Positions 1 through 7,998 of a stretch of 64,000 bases of DNA are shown here, in pieces. Within the stretch, counting starts at the first letter, position 1. Each line of letters starts with the position of its first letter. Origin of the DNA: Comamonas sp. (GTDB lineage: Bacteria > Pseudomonadota > Gammaproteobacteria > Burkholderiales > Burkholderiaceae_C); the NCBI RefSeq assembly GCF_009360615.1, contig NZ_SPEY01000051.1, positions 1 through 64,000 on the forward strand, written 5' to 3'. The notes beneath the pieces were generated by a model. That model did no database searches, was not told where the DNA came from, and was given only the letters and a program-made list of their open reading frames with translations. The translations under genes were made by a program, and so were the position numbers.

Positions 1-51
1 CAGCGCTGCGCCAGCGCCCATGCCTTTGACGAAATTGCGACGACCTTGCAT
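1..51 (-). CDS. N-terminus of an exported protein, probably a Bug/TctC-type solute-binding protein (partial)
   Basis: Only the first 17 codons lie in the window. They read MQGRRNFVKGMGAGAAL, a twin-arginine-like start followed by a small hydrophobic stretch, as in many exported periplasmic binding proteins. An AGGAG ribosome-binding site lies about 10 bases upstream of the ATG. It follows the dehydrogenase gene on the same strand by about 96 bases, so it may be the last gene of the ferulate operon. The solute-binding assignment is inference from the signal sequence and from how often such proteins sit beside aromatic catabolic genes in Comamonadaceae; the body of the protein is not visible. 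Confidence 0.45.
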   Translation of the reverse strand, partial: MQGRRNFVKGMGAGAAL

Positions 52-147
52 GACTTGTCTCCTGCTTGAAATACGGACTCTTCGGTCCTGTGGAATCAAC
101 CAACGTCTCGAAAGCGAACCAGCGGGCTGTCGCCAGCCCGCGTTGCC

Positions 148-915
148 TCAGCGCGGTGCCATACGCAGCGCTCCATCCAGGCGAATCACCTCGCCGTTGA
201 GATGATCGTTGTGCACGATATGCACGGCCAGATCGGCAAACTCCGAAGGCTTGCCCAGACGCGAGGGGAAGGGAATGGAAGCCGCCAGCGATTGCTGCAC
301 AGGCTCGGGCAACTCCTGCATCAACGGTGTGGCGAACAGGCCCGGCGCCACAGTGCAGACACGAATGCCGTGCTGGGCCAGATCCCGTGCCATGGGCAGC
401 GTCATTCCGACCAATCCGCCCTTGGAGGCGCTGTAGGCCTGCTGCCCCACCTGACCGTCAAAGGCCGCCACCGAGGCGGTATAGAGAATCACGCCACGAG
501 CGCCATCCTCCAGCGCCGCCAGCCTGGCGCAGCGTGCGGCAAACAGCCGCGTCATGTTGTAGCTGCCAATCAGGTTGACACGAATCACGCGCTCAAAGTC
601 TTCCAGCGGTGCAGGCTCGCCGTCACGGCCGATCACACGCCTGGCCGTACCGATTCCGGCCACATTCATGAGGATGCGTGCATCGCCGCCCCAATGCTCG
701 CGAACGGCATCCAGTGCGGCTGTGACGCTGGCCGCATCGCAGATATCGCACTCCAGCGCCATGGCACCGATCTCGGCAGCCACCGCCTTGGCCTTGTCGA
801 TCTGCCGATCCAGTACGGCAACCCGGGCTCCTGCGGCAGCCAGCGCGCGCGCCGTGGCTTCACCGAGGCCCGAGGCGCCACCGGTCACGATGGCAATCTG
901 ATCCTGAACTTGCAT
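148..915 (-). CDS. short-chain dehydrogenase, 3-hydroxyacyl-CoA dehydrogenase type (HSD10-like)
   Basis: A 255-residue classical SDR. The cofactor motif TGGASGLG is at residues 11-18, NVAG at 84-87 and the catalytic set is N114, S148, Y161 and K165. The sequence resembles type-2 (HSD10-like) 3-hydroxyacyl-CoA dehydrogenases, which oxidise 3-hydroxyacyl-CoA with NAD+. I chose the ATG at 915 because AAGGA lies seven bases upstream; a 13-codon longer frame exists without such a site. It follows feruloyl-CoA synthase by 60 bases on the same strand and fits the oxidation step in CoA-dependent beta-oxidation-like shortening of hydroxycinnamates. The substrate is inferred from context; a general fatty-acyl role cannot be excluded. 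Confidence 0.85.
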   Translation of the reverse strand: MQVQDQIAIVTGGASGLGEATARALAAAGARVAVLDRQIDKAKAVAAEIGAMALECDICDAASVTAALDAVREHWGGDARILMNVAGIGTARRVIGRDGEPAPLEDFERVIRVNLIGSYNMTRLFAARCARLAALEDGARGVILYTASVAAFDGQVGQQAYSASKGGLVGMTLPMARDLAQHGIRVCTVAPGLFATPLMQELPEPVQQSLAASIPFPSRLGKPSEFADLAVHIVHNDHLNGEVIRLDGALRMAPR

Positions 916-975
916 ATCACTATCCTTTTCAAAGCTGCTTGCGCTGTCTGTCATCGGGCCCAGGCCTGTTGAGGC

Positions 976-2880
976 TCATGGACTGGGCTTCAGAATCAGG
1001 GGCAGTGTCTCGTCGTACAGGCCGCTCACGACATCCGAGCGATGCTGGAGAACGGCACGCTGGTTGATAGAGCCCTTGTCCGTGACTTCGCCCAGGTCCA
1101 GCGAAGGCGGCTTGATTGCCGCCACGGCCCGCGCGATGCGGTTGGCACTGCCGGTTGCCGTCTTCGCCAGCTGGTCCAGAACCGCCTGCAAATGCTGCTG
1201 CACCGGCGCGCTGTGCATGATCTGCTCCAGCGTCGCTCCTGCGCCCAGGCCGCTCAAGGCCGCGCAAGCCGGCGTCCCGAATACGATGGCCCCCACCTCC
1301 TTGCGATCCAGGCCGGTCAGCACCACGTCCTGGATGTAGGGCGCACCGGCATGGATGATCCGCGCACGCAGCGGCCCCACATTGACAAACGTGCCTGTGG
1401 CCAGCTTGAAGTCTTCGGCAATGCGGCCATCAAAGCGCAGGCCCTGGTTTCGATCCAGAGGGTCGCGCCACTGCACGGCATCGCCGGTGCGGAAAAATCC
1501 TTCCTCATCGAATGCCTCGAGGGTCGCCTCCGGCGCACGCCAGTAGCCGGGCGTGATGTTCGGGCCGCGATAGCGTACCTCCAGCTTTCCCTCCACAGGC
1601 GCCAGCTTGAGCTCCAGACCCGGCACCGGTACGCCCAGGTCTCCGGAACGCACATCGGGTCGGTTGATGAACAGGGCCGAAGGCGAGGACTCGGTCATGC
1701 CGAGACCCGTTCCCATCACGATGCGCTCGCCGCACTCGGCCTCCTGGGTGCGGTGCAGGCTGTCCCAGACGGGTTGCGCCAGGGAGGCACCGGCATAGAA
1801 GAACATCTTGACGCGCTTGAGCAGGCTGCTGCGCAACTGCGCATCGCTCTCCATGGCACGCGCGATGTACTCGAAGCCTGTGGGGACGTTGAAATAGACC
1901 GTGGGAGAGATCTCGCGCAGATTGCGCAGCGTCTCGGCAATCCCCGCCGCCGTGGGCTTGCCTTCGTCGATATAGACAGTGCCACCGTGATAGAGCGCGA
2001 GGCCGATGTTCTTGTTGCCGCCGAACGTGTGATTCCAGGGCAGCCAGTCCACCAGCACGGGCGGCCCCTTGACCATGTCCGGCATGGTCTGGGCAATCTG
2101 CTGCTGGTTGGCACACCACATTCCATGGGTGTTGATCACGGCCTTGGGCAGCTTGGTCGACCCCGAAGTGAACAGGAACTTGGTAATGGTGTCAGGCCCG
2201 GTGGCCTGCATCGCGGCATCCACCGCAGACGTGGGCTCTGTCGCCAGCAGGTCGGCAAACAAGGTACCGGCCCGAGCATCCACGAGCGGCTTGCGGTACA
2301 CCACCTCACACCCCTCGGGGAGCACGGCGCGGACCGCCTTGTCATAGCGCGCCGCATCGGCGGCAAAGATCAGGCCGGGCGTGAGCGTATCGACCACATG
2401 GCGCAGCTTGGCGTAATCGGTGCTGACCAGGGAGTAGGCCGTGGAGACCGAACAATAGGGGACGCCTGCATAGAGGCAGCCCATGGCCAGCATGGCATGG
2501 TCCAGATCGTTCTCGCTGAGGATGATGACGGGACGCTGCGCCGAGAGCTTTCTGTCGAGCAAGGCCTGCGCGATGCTGCGCGCCGCAGCCAGCGTGCGCT
2601 CATAGCTGATGGATTGCCAGTCGCCCGTGCTGCCGTCGGCCAGTCGCTCACGCTGGGCGATGAAGGTCTGCCGCGGCGTGGTCTTCGCCCAGTGCACCAG
2701 CTGGTCCGTCATGCGCACGGCATGCACTCCCAGCTCCTGGTCGGAGCGCACGTAGAAAGTACCGTCACCCGCGTCCCTGACCCGGATGCTGCGCACGCCG
2801 AACTCCAGCGCGCGGTAGCGGGGCCTGCCCTCCTCGGCCACCTGGCCGGGAGCCTGCATGGCTGTGTTTGTCTCCTGCAT
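976..2880 (-). CDS. fcs: feruloyl-CoA synthase (AMP-binding)
   Basis: About 634 residues of an acyl-adenylate-forming enzyme. The P-loop-like FTSGSTKLPK lies near residue 240, the adenylation-domain FRTGD motif lies in the second half, and a C-terminal DKGSINQ holds the likely catalytic lysine. The opening (YRALEFGVRSI) and overall sequence match the feruloyl-CoA synthase branch, which activates ferulate, p-coumarate or caffeate to CoA thioesters using ATP. The ATG at 2880 has GGAG nine bases upstream; a GTG five codons earlier (2895) is an alternative. It sits 40 bases after the enoyl-CoA hydratase and before the SDR in one operon. Family confidence is high; the exact hydroxycinnamate preference is inferred. 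Confidence 0.88.
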   Translation of the reverse strand: MQETNTAMQAPGQVAEEGRPRYRALEFGVRSIRVRDAGDGTFYVRSDQELGVHAVRMTDQLVHWAKTTPRQTFIAQRERLADGSTGDWQSISYERTLAAARSIAQALLDRKLSAQRPVIILSENDLDHAMLAMGCLYAGVPYCSVSTAYSLVSTDYAKLRHVVDTLTPGLIFAADAARYDKAVRAVLPEGCEVVYRKPLVDARAGTLFADLLATEPTSAVDAAMQATGPDTITKFLFTSGSTKLPKAVINTHGMWCANQQQIAQTMPDMVKGPPVLVDWLPWNHTFGGNKNIGLALYHGGTVYIDEGKPTAAGIAETLRNLREISPTVYFNVPTGFEYIARAMESDAQLRSSLLKRVKMFFYAGASLAQPVWDSLHRTQEAECGERIVMGTGLGMTESSPSALFINRPDVRSGDLGVPVPGLELKLAPVEGKLEVRYRGPNITPGYWRAPEATLEAFDEEGFFRTGDAVQWRDPLDRNQGLRFDGRIAEDFKLATGTFVNVGPLRARIIHAGAPYIQDVVLTGLDRKEVGAIVFGTPACAALSGLGAGATLEQIMHSAPVQQHLQAVLDQLAKTATGSANRIARAVAAIKPPSLDLGEVTDKGSINQRAVLQHRSDVVSGLYDETLPLILKPSP

Positions 2881-2920
2881 TGTCTTTGTCTCCACAGCGT
2901 TGTTTTTCGAGAGTGCTGCT

Positions 2921-3703
2921 TCAGTCCTTGCTGACCTTGGCGGCCCGCCCGGACAGAAATTCCTGCAAACGGAACTTGGCCTCCGGCGCGCTCTGCGCCA
3001 CGGCAGCCATCAGAGCTTCCGTCATCAGACCCTGATCGGCGGGCTGATCGGCAATCCGGGGCAGCGCATGCATCAGCGCGTAATTGGTCATGGGGGCGTT
3101 TTCGGCAATCCGCAGCGCCAGTTCCACCGCCTTGTCCAGCGCCTGCCCCTCGGGCACCAGATACTGAGACAGACCGATGCGCTCACCCTCTTCGGCCTTG
3201 TAAACGCGGCCCGTGAACATCATGTCGGCCATTCGCGCCGCGCCGATCAGGCGCGGAATGCGCACCGAGCCGCCACCGCCCACGAAAATGCCGCGCGAGC
3301 CTTCGGGCAGGGCGTAGAAAGTGCTGCTGTCGGCCACACGGATATGACAGGCGCTGGCCAGCTCCAGACCGCCTCCAACCACCGCTCCATGCAAGGCCGC
3401 CACCACGGGTACGGCGCCGAACTGCACCTGGCGCAGCGCCTCATGCCACATGCGTGAGTGCAGAACGCCCTGGGCCGCGTCGCGCTCGCTGAGCTCGCTC
3501 AGATCCAGGCCGGCGCAAAAATGCGGGCCATCGCCGTCCACCACGGCCGCCCGTACACCCGCAGGCAGATTCATGAACACATCGCGAAGACCCAGCACCA
3601 GGCCATCGGACAGGGCATTGCGCTTGGTGGCACGCATCAGGCGAATGACGGCGACCTGCTCGGCTTCGCCACGAAACTCCACTGCAATTTCTTTATGAGT
3701 CAT
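2921..3703 (-). CDS. enoyl-CoA hydratase/isomerase family protein (likely feruloyl-CoA hydratase step)
   Basis: A 260-residue crotonase. The oxyanion-hole segments are HFCAGLDLSEL and VVGGGLELASACH, and a LPEGSRGIF segment carries the first catalytic-type glutamate. It leads the operon with feruloyl-CoA synthase and the SDR, so hydration of the feruloyl-CoA double bond is the natural role. Whether it stops at hydration (with the SDR oxidising the product) or also cleaves to vanillin plus acetyl-CoA cannot be told from sequence. I chose the ATG at 3703 because AAAAGGA lies six bases upstream; an ATG at 3709 abuts that site and is less likely. Confidence 0.85.
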   Translation of the reverse strand: MTHKEIAVEFRGEAEQVAVIRLMRATKRNALSDGLVLGLRDVFMNLPAGVRAAVVDGDGPHFCAGLDLSELSERDAAQGVLHSRMWHEALRQVQFGAVPVVAALHGAVVGGGLELASACHIRVADSSTFYALPEGSRGIFVGGGGSVRIPRLIGAARMADMMFTGRVYKAEEGERIGLSQYLVPEGQALDKAVELALRIAENAPMTNYALMHALPRIADQPADQGLMTEALMAAVAQSAPEAKFRLQEFLSGRAAKVSKD

Positions 3704-3721
3704 AACCATTCCTTTTGCATG

Positions 3722-3751
3722 ATTATTGTTATTTAAAATAACTAAATGCAA
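3722..3751 (-). promoter_or_regulatory. putative promoter of the ferulate operon with an operator palindrome in its spacer
   Basis: Read on the minus strand there is TTGCAT (3751-3746), an 18-base spacer and AATAAT (3727-3722), a plausible sigma-70 -35/-10 pair. A perfect palindrome with arms GTTATTT and AAATAAC around one central base (3728-3742) lies inside the spacer. The expected start site would leave a leader of only about 12 bases before the ATG at 3703, just containing the ribosome-binding site. A repressor bound there would block RNA polymerase. Regulator identity is unknown; none is encoded beside the operon in this window. Confidence 0.5.
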
Positions 3752-3862
3752 GACATCCGGAAGCGATTGCTCTCAGTGCTTTCCCCGATTCGGGGCACTG
3801 CAGTGCGCGACTAGTCCGGGTGCGACATGCACGAGGCCGGCGAATTCGCATAATGTGACCTC

Positions 3863-5557
3863 ATGACATCATCCAGCCAGCCCCGTCCCAGCCAGCTTCT
3901 TCAGCCCCAGCGCGAGCCGGTGCCCGCCCGCGATGCCTCGACCTTGCTGTTGCTGCGCGACTGCGCCGACGGCACCGGTTTCGAAGTGCTGATGACGCGG
4001 CGCGCCGACCAGGGTATTTTTGCCAATGCCTATGTCTTCCCCGGTGGGGGGCTGGAGGATCAGGATGCCGACCCGGGCAATCATGTGCTGGCCCGGGTTC
4101 GTCCCGGCATGGTGGAGATTGGCGGTACCGAGCGCATCACCCAGGCCCTGGCCGGGATTCGCGAGACTTTCGAAGAGCTGGGCATCCTGCTGGCCTATGA
4201 CCGGGCCGGCCAGCCTGTTCCCGCGGCCGAAGTCCAGCAGCTGGATCGCAAGGCATCGCTGTACGAGCAATGCCGTGCGCGCGGCTGGAGCCTTGCCGTG
4301 GATCAGCTGTGGTATCTGGCCCACTGGACGGCACCGCTGAACCTGCCAAAGCGCTTCAACGTGCCGTTCTTGGTGGCCCGCATGCCCGAGGGCCAGACGG
4401 CAGTGGCCGACGAGACCGAGCAGTTCGAGCCCACCTGGATCCGTCCCCAGCAAGCCCTTGAGCGCTTCGAGGAAAAGCGACTTTTCATTCTCTTTCCCAC
4501 CCTGAGCACCTTGCAGCGCCTGACGGGCTATGCCGATACACAGGCCGTTCTGGATGCCCTCCGGAGCGAGAAGCCGCTGTGGCACGCCCACCCTCGCGCG
4601 GGCTACCTCAAGGGACAGGACACCCGGTATCTGGAAACCGATATGGCCTACGGCGAACTGGAGATGGTCCACCCCGACGGTCAGGCCGCACACCATCTCG
4701 ACTGGCAGTTTGAAAAAGCCGTCCCCCTGCGCAAGAACCTGATGCGGCTGACGGCTCCCAACCCCGGCATGATGACCGGCCCCGGCACCAACAGCTATCT
4801 GGTCGGCGATGCACATACCGGCTATATCGCCATCGACCCCGGACCCAACGATGCCGAACATCTGCAACGGCTGCACGACGCAGCCGGAGGCGATATCCGC
4901 TACATCGTCTGCACCCACTCCCACCCCGATCACTCGCCGGGCGCCTCCCCGCTGCAGGCCATGGTCCTGCTCTCCGGACATGCCCGCCCCCCGATCATGG
5001 GCCTGCCGTCTGCGCCCACTGCCCGCAACAACAGCCGCTTCAGGCCCGAGGTGACGCTACAGGACGGAGAGCGCATCACACTTCGCGGACAAGGGGAAGA
5101 AGGCGAGATCACGCACACGCTGCAGGCCATCTTCACGCCCGGCCATGCGGCGAACCACCTGTGCTTTCTGCTGGTGGAGGATGCATTGCTGTTCAGTGGC
5201 GATCACATCCTCAATGGCAGCACCACCGTCATCAGCCCGCCGGACGGCAACATGATCGATTACCTCGATTCGCTGGACCGGCTGCATGCCCTGTGCCTGG
5301 AGCACGACATTCGCTACATCCTGCCCGCCCACGGCTATGTGCTCGGCTTTGCGCAGCACCAGATCACCCGCCTCAAGGCCCACCGCCTGGCGCGTGAGGC
5401 CAAGGTCCATCAGGCCATGCGCACCAAGCCGGACGGCAGCATTCAGGACTGGGTGGCGATAGCCTATGCCGACACACCCCCCGCCCTGTGGCCCGTGGCC
5501 CAGCAATCGCTGCTGGCGCATGTGGAGCGCATTCAGAAGCTGTGCCTTGGCAGATAG
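3863..5557 (+). CDS. NUDIX-MBL-winged-helix fusion hydrolase
   Basis: A 564-residue protein with three recognisable parts. Residues about 25-240 are NUDIX-like: FPGGGLED, then a longer insert than usual, then IRETFEELGI, the core of the NUDIX box, resembling NUDT19-type proteins. Residues about 290-490 are a metallo-beta-lactamase fold with THSHPDHSPG, GHAANHL and SGDHILNG as metal-binding motifs. The last 70 residues look like the LACTB2-type winged-helix tail. LACTB2 relatives cut RNA and NUDIX proteins hydrolyse nucleoside-diphosphate-linked substrates or CoA derivatives, but the substrate here is unknown. It starts divergently from the ferulate operon and is followed closely by the S4/RsuA-type gene. 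Confidence 0.82.
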   Translation: MTSSSQPRPSQLLQPQREPVPARDASTLLLLRDCADGTGFEVLMTRRADQGIFANAYVFPGGGLEDQDADPGNHVLARVRPGMVEIGGTERITQALAGIRETFEELGILLAYDRAGQPVPAAEVQQLDRKASLYEQCRARGWSLAVDQLWYLAHWTAPLNLPKRFNVPFLVARMPEGQTAVADETEQFEPTWIRPQQALERFEEKRLFILFPTLSTLQRLTGYADTQAVLDALRSEKPLWHAHPRAGYLKGQDTRYLETDMAYGELEMVHPDGQAAHHLDWQFEKAVPLRKNLMRLTAPNPGMMTGPGTNSYLVGDAHTGYIAIDPGPNDAEHLQRLHDAAGGDIRYIVCTHSHPDHSPGASPLQAMVLLSGHARPPIMGLPSAPTARNNSRFRPEVTLQDGERITLRGQGEEGEITHTLQAIFTPGHAANHLCFLLVEDALLFSGDHILNGSTTVISPPDGNMIDYLDSLDRLHALCLEHDIRYILPAHGYVLGFAQHQITRLKAHRLAREAKVHQAMRTKPDGSIQDWVAIAYADTPPALWPVAQQSLLAHVERIQKLCLGR

Positions 5558-5611
5558 CGTGCGCTAGACCTGTGGACAACCAGGACATGCCCGGAGCATT
5601 AAGCTCTCGCC

Positions 5612-6379
5612 ATGTCTGAATCCCTGCCTGAACAAGAAAGCATCCGCCTGGCCAAGCGCGTGGCGGAGCAAGAGCAATGCTCGCGCCGCGAGGCCGAGCT
5701 CCATATCGTCGCGGGCCATGTCCAGGTGGACGGCAAAGTGGTCCAAGTGCCCGAGACCCGTGTGCGCCCGGACCAGGAAGTGGTCCTGCGCAAGGATGCC
5801 AAGCCTGAAGCCATTCCGCCCGTCACCATCCTGATGAACAAGCCTGCGGGCATGACTCAGGGCCCGGCCTATGGCCGCGTGCGCAGCGCGCATTCGTTGC
5901 TGCGCGAAGATACCAAGGCCAAGCTGGACACGCCCATGCCCCAGCTGGTGCTGGATCATCACTTCAGGAATCTGGAGTCGTTTCTGACGATTCCCCTGCC
6001 CGCCAGCGGCCTCATCGTCTACACCCAGGACAAGCGCGTGGCGCGCAAGCTGGCCGAGGAAGGCCAGTGGCTGGAGCAGGAAATCATCGTCGGCGTGGAG
6101 GGCCAGATCATCGAAGATGGCCTGGAGATCCTGTACGAAGGTCTTCCGATCCCCGGCGGCAACGGGCATCGCCGCATGCCGCCCTGCCATGTGAGCTGGC
6201 AGAGCGAGCACCATCTGCGCTTTGCGCTCAAGGGCATTGCGCCCGAGGAGATCGAGAAGATGTGCGCCGCCATCGGCCTGACGGTGGTCAGCATGCGGCG
6301 GCTGCGCCTTGGCCGGGTTTCGCTGGCCAAGGTGCCCGAGGGGCAGTGGCGCTATCTCATGCCCTGGGAAAGGTTCTGA
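5612..6379 (+). CDS. S4-domain protein of the RsuA/RluF pseudouridine-synthase fold, probably lacking the catalytic aspartate
   Basis: 255 residues. Residues about 10-60 form an S4 RNA-binding domain (LAKRVAEQEQCSRREAE). The rest follows the RsuA/RluB/RluF layout, with MNKPAGM in place of the usual LNKPxG and a C-terminal MRRLRLGRVSL matching the family's RxxxGxxxL region. The usual GRLDxxTxGLLLLT motif is represented by TIPLPASGLIVYTQD, so the position expected to hold the catalytic Asp appears to be proline. It may therefore bind rRNA without modifying it, or use a shifted residue. It lies 54 bases after the NUDIX-MBL gene and may be co-transcribed. Confidence 0.78.
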   Translation: MSESLPEQESIRLAKRVAEQEQCSRREAELHIVAGHVQVDGKVVQVPETRVRPDQEVVLRKDAKPEAIPPVTILMNKPAGMTQGPAYGRVRSAHSLLREDTKAKLDTPMPQLVLDHHFRNLESFLTIPLPASGLIVYTQDKRVARKLAEEGQWLEQEIIVGVEGQIIEDGLEILYEGLPIPGGNGHRRMPPCHVSWQSEHHLRFALKGIAPEEIEKMCAAIGLTVVSMRRLRLGRVSLAKVPEGQWRYLMPWERF

Positions 6380-6425
6380 CCGGATCGACCCTCGCGCGAG
6401 CCAGGCCGGTTCGGTCGCGGCCCGC

Positions 6426-7454
6426 TCAATCCGCCTTGAAGCCCGTCGCGGCCACCGCCCTGCCCCACTTGACGGTATCGGCCGCAATGATCTCGGCAAA
6501 CTGCTGCGCACTGGTGCCCGTGACCCTGAAGCCGGCCTCCTGCAGCCGAGCCCTGCCGTCGCCCGATTGCAGGACCTTGAGAAGATCGGCATTGAGCTTG
6601 CTCACCACGTCCACCGGCGTCCTGGCGGGCGCCACGATGCCGAACCAGGAGCTGAACTCCAGGTTGCCAAAGCCCTGCTCCTTCATGGTCGGCAGATCGG
6701 GCAGTTGCTCCACGCGCGCGCTGCCCGTGCTTGCGAGGGCCACCAGCTTGCCGGCACGCACCTGCGGGATCGCCATGCCGGAGGAAGCGAACACGCCCTG
6801 CACATCGCCGCTGAAAATGCCGCTCAGGGCGTCCGAGGTGCTCTTGTAGTGCACCACTTCGGGCCTGGACTGCACGGCATCGCCAAACAGATAGGCCCCG
6901 AAATGCCCCGGAGTGCCCGCTCCGAAAGTGGCCATGAACAAGCCGTTTTGCTGCCGTGTCCAGGCCACGAAGTCCCTCACGTTGCGCGCCTTGACCTTTT
7001 CGGGATTGACCAGCAGCACGAAATCGGAACTCACCACCTGGCTGACGGGGGCGAAATCCCTGCGCGGGTTGTAGGCCAGCCGCTGATAGGTGTTGGGTGC
7101 GATGCTGAGCTGTCCGGTCTCGGCCAGCATGATGGTGTAGCCGTCGGCCGGTGCGCGCGCTGCCTCGCTGGCTGCAATCAGGCCCGCGGCACCGGGCTTG
7201 TTGTCCACCACCACGCCCACGCCGCCCCAGGCCTCGGAGAGCTTGTGTGCCAGCAGCCGGGCCACCACGTCGGGCCCGGTGCCTGCGGGAAAGCCCACAA
7301 TCATGCGCACGGTCTTGCTCGGATAAACCGTCTGGCCCTGAGCGACGCCTGCGGCACAGCCGCAGCCTGCCAGCAGGGCTGCGGCCAGCAGCCGACGTCG
7401 CCGGGCCGGCGCTGAAGAGAGGGTGGAAAGACTCCGTACTTGCAGTACCTTCAT
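6426..7454 (-). CDS. Bug/TctC family tripartite tricarboxylate transporter substrate-binding protein
   Basis: 342 residues with an N-terminal arginine-rich signal region (ARRRRLLAAALL, cleavage near AQGQ) and the family hallmarks YPSKTVRMIVGFPAGTGPDVVAR and DNKPGAAGLIAA. These are periplasmic binding proteins for carboxylates and other small organic ligands. No TctA or TctB membrane genes are in the window, so this is an orphan receptor, as is common in Burkholderiales. An AGGAGA site lies six bases before the ATG at 7454. It follows the DUF3237 gene by 27 bases and is presumably co-transcribed with it. The ligand cannot be read from sequence. Confidence 0.88.
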   Translation of the reverse strand: MKVLQVRSLSTLSSAPARRRRLLAAALLAGCGCAAGVAQGQTVYPSKTVRMIVGFPAGTGPDVVARLLAHKLSEAWGGVGVVVDNKPGAAGLIAASEAARAPADGYTIMLAETGQLSIAPNTYQRLAYNPRRDFAPVSQVVSSDFVLLVNPEKVKARNVRDFVAWTRQQNGLFMATFGAGTPGHFGAYLFGDAVQSRPEVVHYKSTSDALSGIFSGDVQGVFASSGMAIPQVRAGKLVALASTGSARVEQLPDLPTMKEQGFGNLEFSSWFGIVAPARTPVDVVSKLNADLLKVLQSGDGRARLQEAGFRVTGTSAQQFAEIIAADTVKWGRAVAATGFKAD

Positions 7455-7481
7455 GGTGTGTCTCCTGGTTGCGATGCTGTT

Positions 7482-7967
7482 TCACAGCACTTCGAAAAAC
7501 CGCATGACGACCTCCTCGGGAAAGCGCGCTCCCGCGCCCACGAACAGACGCTGCCCCAGCCAGGCAAAGCGCCTGGAAGCCGTCTCGAAGCGTGGTGCAC
7601 AGCGAAAGTAGATCGCCGAGGGATCGACCACGTCGCCGCGACGCAGGCGCTCCATCAACTCGGCCGGCCCGGTGCGCAACGCCTGATTGCTCACATAGAT
7701 CAGCTCTGCGCCGTCGGTTTCGATGACATAGCGCGCGTCCAGCTCCGCCACTTCCGCGCTGATCAGCAGCTGGAAGTCGGCCCCGCCCGGTAGCACACGC
7801 GCCGACCAGCCCTCGCCCTGCACCTGCCCGCCGACGATGGGAATCACGCGCCGCAAGCCGCGTGTCGTTTCGCCCACCTCCTGCGCCGGCCCCACCTGCA
7901 CGCGAAATTCGGCGAAGTGGCGCAGCCGGGGTACCGCGATCTGGAAATCATGGTTGGGCGACAGCAT
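7482..7967 (-). CDS. DUF3237 family protein
   Basis: 161 residues resembling DUF3237, a small beta-barrel-like family of unknown function found in catabolic clusters. Conserved-looking segments are FRVQVGPAQEVGETTRGLRRVIPI and AIYFRCAPRFETAS near the end. The ATG at 7967 was chosen because AAGGAGA precedes it at good spacing; a much longer upstream frame overlaps the divergent regulator and is not supported. It is the first gene of a two-gene operon with the Bug binding protein, and its promoter must lie in the short region shared with the LuxR-type gene. Confidence 0.75.
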   Translation of the reverse strand: MLSPNHDFQIAVPRLRHFAEFRVQVGPAQEVGETTRGLRRVIPIVGGQVQGEGWSARVLPGGADFQLLISAEVAELDARYVIETDGAELIYVSNQALRTGPAELMERLRRGDVVDPSAIYFRCAPRFETASRRFAWLGQRLFVGAGARFPEEVVMRFFEVL

Positions 7968-7998
7968 GGCTCTCCTTGCAATGTCTATGTACAGGGAC

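Noticed and set aside
1042..2934. 630-codon open frame on the plus strand across the feruloyl-CoA synthase gene
   Set aside because: It is antisense to a clear AMP-binding enzyme, has no recognisable domain, and long antisense frames are expected at this GC content.
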